From positions 1 to 49,794 of the forward strand of contig JAHBWH010000045.1 of assembly GCA_019637115.1 (NCBI GenBank): 49,794 bases of DNA, read 5' to 3'. Position 1 is the first letter of the stretch, and each line of letters starts with the position of its first letter. Position numbers and translations under genes: made by a program. Of this stretch, positions 1 to 12,054 are shown in pieces. This DNA is from Myxococcales bacterium (GTDB taxonomy: Bacteria; Myxococcota_A; Polyangia; Polyangiales; Houyiibacteriaceae). The notes under the pieces were generated by a model. The model was not told the origin of the DNA. It saw only the letters and a list, made by a program, of their open reading frames with translations, and ran no database searches.

Positions 1-43
1 TGACGGTGTGGTCGGGGCGTGTCCTCCCCCGCCTATCCGTTCG

Positions 44-387
44 ATGGACCTTCGGGTCTCCCGGTGCCGGTCTCGGTCGTGGGACTCGCGTCGCTCTCGG
101 TGCCACGAGGCTCGGACGACGGGTCTTCTCCCCCGGATTCGTGCGAGGGACCTCGGAGGGCGAAGCGCGCCCGGTGCCTTCGGACGTTCGATGGACATCA
201 CGCCCCAAAATTGAAAGTAGGGTCGGAGGCGAGCGCCGTCGTGAGCTGCGCGCACGACAGCGCTCGCAGGGTCCGAGGCGCGCGAGGTGGCGACGTCCCG
301 TGTCGAGAGTGCGGCGGTCTTCCAGAGTGGGAGATGGGCCTGCCCGCTCCGCGCTGAGGCGCTGCGCTCGGCAGGTGGGTCGACAGG
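44..387 (+). repeat. Dispersed non-coding repeat element, copy A
   Basis: This roughly 345-bp segment matches the reverse complement of 8445-8788 at about 87% identity by hand alignment, with only three single-base indels. Bases 213-274 are identical in the two copies. Reading frames are not preserved: a 1-bp indel near 292 shifts the frame and no start or ribosome site is conserved, so conservation is at nucleotide level. The core holds a hairpin with arms GTCGTG/CACGAC extended by GCGC/GCGC. A GGACTC hexamer array begins about 40 bp beyond its right end, and copy B also borders an array at the matching end. No transposase or terminal inverted repeat was seen. It may be a dispersed non-autonomous element or a structured RNA family. 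Confidence 0.8.
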
Positions 388-429
388 CGGTCGGGTCGGC
401 GGCGCGGACTCGGGCGTGGGCACGGACAC

Positions 430-474
430 GGACTCGGAGTCGGACTCGGACTCGGACTCGGACTCGGACTCGGA
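430..474. repeat. GGACTC hexanucleotide array
   Basis: About seven tandem GGACTC units, one reading GGAGTC, lie between repeat copy A and the start of the tryptophan dioxygenase gene. The rest of 388-541 shows no gene or clear promoter. Confidence 0.9.
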
Positions 475-541
475 ACCGAGGCTGTGCGCGTGCTGACGGT
501 GGGGACTTGCCCGGCCTCGCCTCCCCGCGCAGCTTCGCCGG

Positions 542-1657
<1,116 letters not shown>

Positions 1658-1708
1658 GCTCCTCACACCGAGCCCTCGGCCGCCGCGCGCATCGAGTGCG
1701 GCGCCGCG

Positions 1709-2269
1709 TCAGATCTTGCCGCGGAGCAGCGAGCCGACGGTGAGCCGGCCGTAGTCGACGAAGGTGCGCGCCACCGTCTTGAAGTCGAGCGTGCTCACGA
1801 GCGAGTCCGCGAGGCCGAAGGGCAACATGCTCGGGATCGCGCCGCGCGAGTACTCGAGCATCCAGGCGTGGTCGGGGATGCGGTAGCCCTTCACGCGGTC
1901 CGCGCCGAGGTACGCCGTACTGCCGGGCTCGTAGAGCGTCCGCGTCGTCTCGCCCTCGTGGTAGCACCACATCTCACCGTCGAAGACCCAGTCGTAGACC
2001 TCGGTCGAATAGCGGCCCGAGTGACCTTCGGTGCCGATCGGGCTGCCGAAGAAGATCAGGTACTCGGTGATCGAGCCGTGCAGGAGCGTGAGCTGTCCCA
2101 TCGCGCCGCCGGCGTTGTTGAGGATCCAACGCCGAGGCCCGGTGTAGACGTGGTCGGGGTAGCGCTTCGCGAGCTCGGCGGTGATCGCGTCGAGGCCCTG
2201 CTCGACGGGGAGGCCGACACCCAGCTTGGCGCAAGCGCCGAGCACCTCCGGATCGAAGACGTATGCCAT
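1709..2269 (-). CDS. ERG2/sigma-1 receptor-like sterol isomerase family protein
   Basis: These 186 residues belong to the ERG2/Sigma1R family, which includes fungal sterol C8-C7 isomerase and the mammalian sigma-1 receptor. Recognisable blocks are GHSGRY at 82-87, EVYDWVFDG at 90-98, the EGETT and YEPGST turns, WMLEYSRGAIPS at 137-148 and GLADSLVSTLDF at 152-163. Asp93 and Glu139 align with the two acidic residues that line the ligand pocket (sigma-1 Asp126 and Glu172). The N-terminal membrane helix of eukaryotic members is missing, so this form is shorter. It sits 48 bp downstream of an RND pump on the same strand and could be the last gene of that operon. The family call rests on many motifs; the true substrate (sterol, hopanoid or other) is unknown. 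Confidence 0.85.
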   Translation of the reverse strand: MAYVFDPEVLGACAKLGVGLPVEQGLDAITAELAKRYPDHVYTGPRRWILNNAGGAMGQLTLLHGSITEYLIFFGSPIGTEGHSGRYSTEVYDWVFDGEMWCYHEGETTRTLYEPGSTAYLGADRVKGYRIPDHAWMLEYSRGAIPSMLPFGLADSLVSTLDFKTVARTFVDYGRLTVGSLLRGKI

Positions 2270-2317
2270 GTGCGTGGTTCTCTCGTGTGGGGGGAGGGGG
2301 GGGCGACCGCGTCGCGG

Positions 2318-5300
2318 TCACTCCGCGGGGCTGGGCGCGGGCTCGCGGCGGCGCCCGAAGACGCGCGCCTTGAGGGCGCGGTAGTCCTCGAAGATGCTGT
2401 AGAGCGTCGGCACGATCACGAGCGTGAGCACGGTCGCGACCGCGAGGCCGAAGATGATGGCGACGGCCATCGGCCCCCAGAACGCGGCGCTCGAGCTCCC
2501 GACGATCAGCTTCCACGAGCGGAAGTCGACCGAGACTCCGATCGCCATCGGTACGAGGCCGAGGACCGTCGTGATCGCCGTCAGGATCACGGGTCGGAAG
2601 CGCGTCAGGCCCGATTGCACGAGCGCCTCGAAGGTCTCGAGGCCCTTCTCGCGGAGCTGCTCGACGTAGTCGAGGAGCACGATCGCGTTGTTGACCACGA
2701 CTCCCGCGAGCGAGATCACGCCGAGCCCCGTCATCATGATCCCGAACGGCGTGCCCGTGATGATGAGGCCCCAGAGCACGCCGATGAGCGAGAGCACGAC
2801 GCTCGTCAGGATGATGAGGGGGATGTCGAGCCGGTTGAACTGGTAGACGAGCACGATGAGGATCAGCGCCAGCGCGATCTGGAACGCGCGCCCCATGAAG
2901 GCCGCGGTCTGCTCTTGCTCGTCGTTCGAGCCGCCGAGCGAGATGTGGTAGCCGTCGGGCATCTCCATGTTCGCGGCGCCGATGTACTCGAGCACCGCGG
3001 CTTGCACGGCGTTCGCGTTGAAGCCCTCGGCCACGTCACCCGTCACGCTCACGACGCGGTCCTGGTCGATGTGCTGGATCGCCCCCGAGCCGCCCGCGAG
3101 CTCGAAGCGCGCCACAGAGGAGAGCGGCACCGGGAAGGTGTCGGGGCTCGTGTCCTCCCGCCCGTCGATTCGCAGTGAGAGGATCGATTGGAGATCCTCT
3201 CGGAACTCCGGCGCGAGCTGAACGACGATGTCGTACTCCTTCTCGCCGTCGCGGATCGTGCTCGCGATGGAGCCGTTGACCGCCGTGCGGACCACCCCGG
3301 CCACGGCCTGCGTGCTGGCGCCGACGCGCTTGGCTGCGCCCCGATCGATGCGCAACCGCATCTCCGGCCGGCCGACGCGGTAGTCGTCCGTGAGGTCGGT
3401 GGCGCCCTCGACGCGCTCCGCGATCTCGCGCCGCACCCGCGCGGCGAGCTGGCCGAGGCGGTGGAAGTCTTCTCCGGCGATTCGCACGTCGATGGGCTTG
3501 CCGACCGGCGGTCCCATGCCCTCCTTCTCGATGCGGATCTCGGCGCCGGGGATCTCCGCGACGAGATCGCGCAGCCGATCGATCGTGAGGCTCGGCGGCT
3601 CGACGCGGACCTTCTGCCCTGGCCGCGCGGTGTTCCGGTCCGGGAGGAAGTCGACCGTGATTCGCGCGTGGTTGGGGCTGTTCTGAGAGCCCGCGATGGG
3701 ATCTTGTCCGCCCGCGACGCCGACCTCGGCGACGAAGACGTCGACGTTCTCCTGCGCGGCGAGGAGCGCCTCGACCTCGCGCGAGATGCGATCGGTGCTC
3801 TCGAGGTCGGTCCCGAGCGGCGCCCGGATCGCGACGAAGGCGCGATCGGGCTCGGTGTCGGGGAAGAACTCCGTGCCGTGGTTGAGCGCGCCGTACGCCA
3901 TGAACGTGCCCACCAAGGAGGCGACCCCGAGCCCGAGCGAGACGTAGCGGCGTCGGATCGACCACTCGAGCACGCGTTTGTAGCCGCGCCGGAGCAGGTC
4001 GAGCTCGGCCTCGTCGGTGATGTCACGCTGCTTCTTCGCCTTGCGCATGAACTGCGAGGTGAAGACCGGGAGCATCACGATCGCGACGACGAGCGACGCG
4101 ATGAGCACGATGATGATCGTCTTGGGCAGGTAGCCCATGAACTGGCCCATCACGCCGGTCCAGAAGACGAGCGGGAGGAAGGCCGCCACCGTGGTCGCGG
4201 TCGACGCCGCGACGGCGCCCGCGACCTCCTTGGTGCCGACGATCGAGGCCTCGACGAGGTTCTTCCCCTCCTCGACGTGCCGGTAGATGTTCTCGACGAG
4301 CACGATGGCGTTGTCGACCAACATGCCGAGCGCCATGATCAAGCTGAAGAGCACGATCATGTTCAGCGTCATCCCGAACGCGGCGACGACGACGAACGCG
4401 AGCAGCATGCTGAGCGGGATGGCGAGCGCGACGAAGAAGCTGTTGCGCACCCCCATGAAGAAGAGCAGGACCGCGACGACCAGGATGAGGCCGGTGATGA
4501 TGCCGTTCTCCAGCTCGCCGACCATGTCGTGGACGATCTTCGACTGGTCTCCGAGGGTCCGCCACTCGAGCCCGTCGGGCCAACGGGCGGCGTGGCTGGC
4601 GACGACCGCCTTCACGCCGTCGACGACCTCGACGATGTTCGAGCCCGTTCGCTTGCTGACCGCGATGCTCACGGCGGGCCGGCCGTTCATTCGCGCGAAG
4701 GTGGTCCGCGGCGCGAAGCCGTCGACCACGCGGCCGATGTCGCGGATGAAGACCGGTCGGTCGCCGACGCGCTTGATCGCGACGCCCTCGAGCTCGCGCG
4801 GGTTCACGATCTCGCCCGGGATGCGAAGCAAGAAGCTCCCCTGACCCGTCCGGACGTCGCCGCCCGGGATGTTCACGTTCTCGTTGGCGATCGCGCCCGT
4901 GACGTCGTTCAGCGCCAAGCCGTAGTGCGCGAGGCGGTTCGGATCGACGTGGACCTGGATCTCGCGCTTGCGGCCGCCGCTGAGCACGGCGTCGAGCACG
5001 CCGGGGACGCGGCGCAGATCGTCCTCGAGCTTCTCGCCGAGGCGCTTGAGCTCGAGCTCGTCGATCGGGCCGCCGAGGGTCACGAGCACGATGGGCAGAT
5101 CGCTGAAGTTGATCTCTCCGATCTCGGTCTCCTCGACCTCGTCCGGGAGCTTCGGGCGCGCGCGGTTGACGCGATCGCGGACGCGCTGCAGGGCGTCCTG
5201 GATGTTCACCTCGGGCTCGAACTCGAGCATCACGACGCTGAGCCCCTCGTACGAGGTGCTCGTCATCTTCTTGAGGTCCTTCACCCCCGAGAGCTCGTTC

Positions 5301-5497
5301 TCGAGCGGCACGGTGACGAGCGACTCCACGTCCTCCGGCGAGACGCCGATGTAGGGCGTCGTCACCGTGATGAGCGGGATCTGAACGTCGGGCGAGGCCT
5401 CGCGGGGCAGCGAGAAATAGGTCGAGAACCCGAACGCGACCGTGCAGAAGACGATCAGGTAGACGAAGGTGCGGCGGCTGACGAGCCAGGCGATCAC
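2318..5497 (-). CDS. RND efflux pump inner-membrane permease (HAE1-type)
   Basis: This is a roughly 1059-residue RND transporter that would take substrates from periplasm or membrane and export them by proton antiport as a trimer. The expected pattern is visible: N-terminal helix, a large periplasmic loop with PREASPDVQIP and VTTPYIGVSPEDVE, helices 2-6 with GMLVDNAIVLVENI, a second periplasmic loop, and helices 8-12 with GVVVNNAIVLLDYVE. The GTG at 5497 is chosen because GAGG lies 6 nt upstream and the frame upstream of it has non-family sequence overlapping the adaptor gene. The adaptor gene ends 28 bp upstream. No TolC-type outer-membrane gene is adjacent. The substrate cannot be read from sequence; the final gene of the operon suggests a lipid or sterol-like compound. 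Confidence 0.93.
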   Translation of the reverse strand: MIAWLVSRRTFVYLIVFCTVAFGFSTYFSLPREASPDVQIPLITVTTPYIGVSPEDVESLVTVPLENELSGVKDLKKMTSTSYEGLSVVMLEFEPEVNIQDALQRVRDRVNRARPKLPDEVEETEIGEINFSDLPIVLVTLGGPIDELELKRLGEKLEDDLRRVPGVLDAVLSGGRKREIQVHVDPNRLAHYGLALNDVTGAIANENVNIPGGDVRTGQGSFLLRIPGEIVNPRELEGVAIKRVGDRPVFIRDIGRVVDGFAPRTTFARMNGRPAVSIAVSKRTGSNIVEVVDGVKAVVASHAARWPDGLEWRTLGDQSKIVHDMVGELENGIITGLILVVAVLLFFMGVRNSFFVALAIPLSMLLAFVVVAAFGMTLNMIVLFSLIMALGMLVDNAIVLVENIYRHVEEGKNLVEASIVGTKEVAGAVAASTATTVAAFLPLVFWTGVMGQFMGYLPKTIIIVLIASLVVAIVMLPVFTSQFMRKAKKQRDITDEAELDLLRRGYKRVLEWSIRRRYVSLGLGVASLVGTFMAYGALNHGTEFFPDTEPDRAFVAIRAPLGTDLESTDRISREVEALLAAQENVDVFVAEVGVAGGQDPIAGSQNSPNHARITVDFLPDRNTARPGQKVRVEPPSLTIDRLRDLVAEIPGAEIRIEKEGMGPPVGKPIDVRIAGEDFHRLGQLAARVRREIAERVEGATDLTDDYRVGRPEMRLRIDRGAAKRVGASTQAVAGVVRTAVNGSIASTIRDGEKEYDIVVQLAPEFREDLQSILSLRIDGREDTSPDTFPVPLSSVARFELAGGSGAIQHIDQDRVVSVTGDVAEGFNANAVQAAVLEYIGAANMEMPDGYHISLGGSNDEQEQTAAFMGRAFQIALALILIVLVYQFNRLDIPLIILTSVVLSLIGVLWGLIITGTPFGIMMTGLGVISLAGVVVNNAIVLLDYVEQLREKGLETFEALVQSGLTRFRPVILTAITTVLGLVPMAIGVSVDFRSWKLIVGSSSAAFWGPMAVAIIFGLAVATVLTLVIVPTLYSIFEDYRALKARVFGRRREPAPSPAE

Positions 5498-5525
5498 GGC
5501 GTACCTCGCGAGCGGAGAGACGAGG

Positions 5526-6701
5526 TCATGGCGCCGCCGCGAGCGCGTCGCTCGCGGGCTCCGAGGGGGTCTGCGCTGTGCGCTGCGGCGGACCGAAGTC
5601 GACGCGCGCGTCGACGCAGCAGCGCCCCCGTCGCCCGACGAGCAGGGGGTCGCCGTCCGCGAGCTCGCGGTGGCCTGTGACCACGATCTCTTCGCCGCTG
5701 CGGAGGCCGCCCGCGACGACGACCTGGTCGCGGAGCACGCCGCCGACCTCGACCGGCCGCCAGCGGGCCACGCCGTCCTCGTGCACGAAGACGCCGTTGC
5801 CATCGATGCGGGTGACCAGGAAGTCGCTCGGCAGGAGCAGCTGCTCGCCGGCGCCCTCGGCCGTGATCTCGACGAGCGCGATCATCCCCGGCAAGAGGGC
5901 GCGCGTGGGGTTGGGCAGCTCGACCTCCACCGTGAACGCGCGGGTCTGCAGGTCCGCCGTGCGACCGATGTGGCGGATGCGCCCCTCGCGTGGGGTCGCG
6001 TCGGCGCTCGTCCGGACGTATGCGGTCATCCCCTCGCGGAGCGCGACGACGTCGCGATCGGGCACCGAGAGCGAGACCAGGATCGGGTCGAGCTGGACGA
6101 GCCGGACCAGCGGCGCACCCGGCGCCGCGACCTCGCCGCGCTCGACGTCCAGCGCGGCGATGGTGCCCGCGAAGGGCGCGCGGATGACCGCGCGGCTCGC
6201 GGCGACGTTCGCGGTCTGGAGCGCCGCGCGCGCCGCGTCGACCCGCGCCTGCGCGGCGTCGAGCTGCTGGTCGCTGATGGAGCCACGCAGCCGCTCGGCC
6301 CGCTCGAGCTCGCGCTCGGCGCTCGCCACCTCGACGCGCGCCTGGGCGACACGCGCGCCGTGCGAGGCCGCGTCGACGCGCAACAAGACGGCTCCGTTGC
6401 GGACGTCCTCGCCCTCACGGGCCGAGACGGCTTCGATGAAGCCGCCGAGCGCCGCCGCGAGCATGGCGTCACGAGAGCCCTTCACCTCGCCCGGGAGCTG
6501 GATGCGGAGCGTGCCCGCGGTAGGCGCGATCGTGGCCGTCTCCACGCGGATGGCGCGCGCGCTCGGCACCTCGGCCGGCGCGCGCGTCGGCGGGGCCGAG
6601 CCTGCTTGCGCCTCGCCGCAGGCGCCGAGGGCGAGCAGCAGGAGGAAGGCAAGTCCCTTGCCCGTGCTCCGCGCGGGAGCGGTGGGACCGTTCGTGCTCA
6701 T
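5526..6701 (-). CDS. RND efflux periplasmic adaptor (membrane fusion lipoprotein)
   Basis: This 391-residue HlyD/AcrA-type adaptor bridges the RND pump to an outer-membrane channel. It starts with a signal sequence and the lipobox LALGAC, so it should be lipid-anchored. Next come half of a lipoyl domain (AREGEDVRNGAVLLRVD), an alpha hairpin rich in Ala, Arg and Glu, the second lipoyl half (IRAPFAGTIAALDVERGEVA), and beta-barrel and membrane-proximal domains. The ATG overlaps the TetR stop in an ATGA arrangement, so the two genes are likely translationally coupled. The gene order regulator-adaptor-pump is standard for TetR-controlled efflux operons. Confidence 0.92.
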   Translation of the reverse strand: MSTNGPTAPARSTGKGLAFLLLLALGACGEAQAGSAPPTRAPAEVPSARAIRVETATIAPTAGTLRIQLPGEVKGSRDAMLAAALGGFIEAVSAREGEDVRNGAVLLRVDAASHGARVAQARVEVASAERELERAERLRGSISDQQLDAAQARVDAARAALQTANVAASRAVIRAPFAGTIAALDVERGEVAAPGAPLVRLVQLDPILVSLSVPDRDVVALREGMTAYVRTSADATPREGRIRHIGRTADLQTRAFTVEVELPNPTRALLPGMIALVEITAEGAGEQLLLPSDFLVTRIDGNGVFVHEDGVARWRPVEVGGVLRDQVVVAGGLRSGEEIVVTGHRELADGDPLLVGRRGRCCVDARVDFGPPQRTAQTPSEPASDALAAAP

Positions 6702-7318
6702 CGAGCCACTCCGTAGAAGAAGAGAGATACCAGTCGTTCGGGGAGGTCGGCAGGGGGGCTCTCCCCCCGCAGCCAGGCCTGCAGTCGTTGGTCGACGAGC
6801 CCCGTTAGCGCGCAAACGGCGTCGTCGATGCACAAATCCTCTCGCAGCTCGCCTCGCGCGTGTGCGGTGACGAGGAGCTCGCGGATGCGGGCGTTGTGGC
6901 GGGCCTGCAGGGACTCGAAGTCGAAGCGCGGCTGGCCCGCCTCGGGGCGCAGATCCGCGAGCATCACGAGGCGCATGCCCATCGGGGCCTCGTCGAGGTG
7001 CGCGAAGAACCCGCGCAGCGCGGTCACGAGGTGCTCGCGGAGCGAGAGCGAAGGATCCATCGGCGCCTCGATCAACGCCTCGATGGCCTCGGTCTCTGCC
7101 CGCAGCGCGGCGACGAAGAGCGCGTCTTTGGATCCGAAGTGGTAGTAGAGCGCGGGCTTGGTGCACCCAGCAGCCTCGGCGACCTCCCGCATCGAGGTCG
7201 CGCTGAAGCCTCGCTCCGCGAAGAGGCGCGTCGCCTCCCGGAGGATCCGGTGCGGCAAGGAGTCTCCGGCGTTCGCCGGGCTTACGTCGTTCGTCTCGGG
7301 ACCGCTCGCGTCAGGCAT
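6698..7318 (-). CDS. TetR/AcrR-family transcriptional repressor
   Basis: This 206-residue regulator carries a classic N-terminal helix-turn-helix: ILREATRLFAERGFSATSM, then REVAEAAGCTKPALYYHFGSK, followed by an all-helical ligand domain. It most likely represses the efflux operon that it heads, including itself, and is released by a pump substrate. The ATG at 7318 is preferred over upstream starts because a sigma70-like promoter and a palindromic operator occupy 7322-7372. That leaves a leader of only about 20 nt and no obvious Shine-Dalgarno sequence. Confidence 0.9.
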   Translation of the reverse strand: MPDASGPETNDVSPANAGDSLPHRILREATRLFAERGFSATSMREVAEAAGCTKPALYYHFGSKDALFVAALRAETEAIEALIEAPMDPSLSLREHLVTALRGFFAHLDEAPMGMRLVMLADLRPEAGQPRFDFESLQARHNARIRELLVTAHARGELREDLCIDDAVCALTGLVDQRLQAWLRGESPPADLPERLVSLFFYGVAR

Positions 7319-7321
7319 ACT

Positions 7322-7372
7322 TACCGACCGGTAGGTAGGGCCAAGATCTAGCGGCATTCCGAAGAGCGTCAA
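7322..7372 (-). promoter_or_regulatory. Promoter and TetR-type operator of the efflux operon
   Basis: On the minus strand TTGACG (7372-7367) and TAGATC (7350-7345) are 16 bp apart and resemble -35 and -10 boxes. Immediately downstream, 7322-7337 reads TACCGACCGGTAGGTA, a palindrome with a single mismatched pair. It covers the predicted transcription start and ends 3 bp before the ATG of the regulator. This position fits autorepression. The sites are seen in sequence; the binding protein is inferred. Confidence 0.65.
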
Positions 7373-7710
7373 GGCGCATGGACCGTCATTCTCCGGCGTA
7401 GGCGATGGCTCCCCACGTGGCCGGTGGGGCCATCACACCCGACCGCTCGAACCACCAGGGACAAACCCTCATCATCGGAGGATCTCTCGATTTTGTCCGG
7501 GATCTCGCGCAGCTCGAGCGGGCGCGCAGCAGCCCCGCCGAGCCGGCACGCTGGGTGCATATGTAGGGTAACGTGCGGCGCGGTCGCTTGCGCGCTGCCG
7601 CTCTCTGACCCCAGCCTCGCGGGCATCCCAATCCTGGGACGTCGCCGTCACACCCATGACGTCGCCGTTCCTGGAACACACACCCAAACACCACACACGC
7701 ATCCACACCG
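7373..7710. other. Intergenic stretch with no recognised gene
   Basis: No reading frame here has family resemblance or a ribosome site. The stretch is less GC-rich than its surroundings and ends in a CA-rich run (about 7675-7710). It could hold an unrecognised small RNA, but nothing supports one. Confidence 0.4.
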
Positions 7711-7740
7711 AGACCGCCCCCTCTTCGGAGGGGGCGGTCT
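7711..7740. terminator. Strong hairpin with TTCG tetraloop
   Basis: Arms 7711-7723 and 7728-7740 pair perfectly over 13 bp (AGACCGCCCCCTC with its complement) around a TTCG loop. No T-run follows on either strand, so it is a terminator-like or RNA-stabilising hairpin, not a textbook Rho-independent terminator. Confidence 0.55.
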
Positions 7741-7772
7741 CACTAATTCGAGCTGGTGATACGGACGGGAGC

Positions 7773-7938
7773 CCAGTCTCGGACCCGGTCTCGGACCCGG
7801 ACTCGGTCTCGAACCCGGTCTCGGACCCGGACTCGGTCTCGAACCCGGACTCGGTCTCGGACCCGGTCTCGGACCCGGTCTCGGACCCGGTCTCGAACCC
7901 GGTCTCGGACCCGGTCTCGGACCCGGTCTCGGACACGG
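7773..7938. repeat. TCTCGGACCCGG / TCTCGGACCCGGAC tandem array
   Basis: About 27 hexamers alternate among TCTCGG, ACCCGG, ACTCGG and AACCCGG-type variants, giving a strong 6- and 12-bp period. All six frames lack stops for long distances, which explains the long open frames seen here. No coding signal is present. Confidence 0.9.
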
Positions 7939-7962
7939 CGGCATCGTCGATTCCGCGACTTC

Positions 7963-8045
7963 ACGGGTACGCGTGCACGTACCCGTCCACGTCCACGTGC
8001 CCGTCCACGTCCACGTGCGCGTGCGCGTGCGCGTGCGCGATCAGG
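7963..8045. repeat. Composite GTCCAC / GTGCGC hexamer array
   Basis: Units CGTCCA, CGTACC and GCGCGT follow each other. Read on the minus strand, the array starts TGATCGCGCACGCGCACG and passes into GTGGAC units. The same order is seen at 8226 and 13829. Confidence 0.85.
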
Positions 8046-8095
8046 CTCTAGTCGAGGAGCGCGAGGGAGGCGCACGGGTTTCTTCCCACGAATCG

Positions 8096-8145
8096 CGTCC
8101 GAGTCCGAGACCGCGTCCGCGTCCGCGTCCGCATGCATCCGCGTC
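8096..8145. repeat. GTCCGC / GTCCGA hexamer array
   Basis: A short run of GCGTCC, GAGTCC and GAGACC units in the block between the efflux operon and uvrA. Confidence 0.75.
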
Positions 8146-8225
8146 CGAGTCGCGCGACGAAGCAGCGTTCTCGGTGGTGAGGGCTCTCGCGCTTCTGCCC
8201 CCCGCGGAACGCGGACGGACATTTG

Positions 8226-8330
8226 TGGTCGCGCACGCGCACGCGCACGTGGACGTACGTGGACGTGGACGTGGACGACGTGGACGTGGACGTCGTGGAC
8301 GTGCACGTGCACGCGCGTACCTGCAGCGTT
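8226..8330. repeat. GCGCAC then GTGGAC composite array
   Basis: Three GCGCAC units lead into about ten GTGGAC or GTCGTGGAC units and close with GTGCAC units. The head is nearly the same as the arrays ending at 8045 and starting at 13829. Confidence 0.85.
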
Positions 8331-8364
8331 GCGGCGTCGGAGACGGAACCGAAGCCGGACAGGA

Positions 8365-8437
8365 ACCGTCCGCGTCCGTCCGCGTCCGTCCGCGTCCGTC
8401 CGCGTCCGTCCGCGTCCGTCCGCGTCCGTCCGCGTCG
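8365..8437. repeat. CGCGTCCGTC decamer array
   Basis: Six perfect tandem copies of the 10-mer CGCGTCCGTC occupy 8371-8430, with partial copies at both ends. The right end abuts repeat copy B. Confidence 0.95.
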
Positions 8438-8444
8438 CTCGCGT

Positions 8445-8788
8445 CCTGTCACCCGCCTGCCAAGCGCAGCGCCTCAGCGCGGAGCGGGCAACCCCATCTT
8501 CCATTTCGGAAGACCGCCGCACCCTCGACACGGGGACGTCGCCACCTCGCGCACGTTGGACCCTGCGAGCGCTGTCGTGCGCGCAGCTCACGACGGCGCT
8601 CGCCTCCGACCCTACTTTCTATTCTCAGGCGTGAGCTCCGTCGAACGTCCGAAGGCACCGGGCGCGCTTCGTTCTCGCTGGTCGCTCGCACGAATCCGGG
8701 AGCGAAGAGCCGCTGTCCGAGCCTCGTGGGACCGGGAGCGCCACGAGTCCCACGACCGCGACCGGCACCGAGAGACCCGAAGGTCCAA
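8445..8788 (-). repeat. Dispersed non-coding repeat element, copy B (inverted)
   Basis: This is the reverse-complement partner of 44-387, about 87% identical by eye. The stretch 8558-8619 is a perfect 62-bp match to 213-274. The decamer array at 8371-8430 adjoins the same end of the element that faces the hexamer array in copy A. The other end lies about 75 bp from the uvrA stop codon, and the bases between are GGACAC-type repeats (8822-8860). Confidence 0.8.
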
Positions 8789-8861
8789 CCCAGCGCGGCC
8801 ATCACGAGGGTTCTCCCCACGAGTCGGACATGCACACGGACACGGACGCGGACACACGCGA

Positions 8862-11903
<3,042 letters not shown>

Positions 11904-11991
11904 GTCTGCCTCTCGCTTTCGGACCCGCCTCGCGGGCTCCCGAGCGTAGGGCTTGGGTGTGACATGACCAGGGCCGCGCGGCGAAGCGAAG

Positions 11992-12017
11992 AAGGCCCTC
12001 TCCGGGGAGAGGGCCTT
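11992..12017 (-). terminator. Hairpin between infC and uvrA
   Basis: Arms AAGGCCCTCTCC and GGAGAGGGCCTT form an 11-12 bp stem with a very short loop, about 40 bp after the infC stop. On the minus strand it is followed by CTTCTTCG, only weakly T-rich. A terminator for infC is the likely role. Confidence 0.65.
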
Positions 12018-12054
12018 CAGCGGGGGTGGCGTCACCGCCGACCGTCGGAAGAGG

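Noticed and set aside
7743-8634. Long Arg- or Ser/Asp-rich reading frames through the arrays on both strands
   Set aside because: Six-base units without stop triplets leave every frame open. Coding on both strands at once is not plausible and no ribosome site is present.
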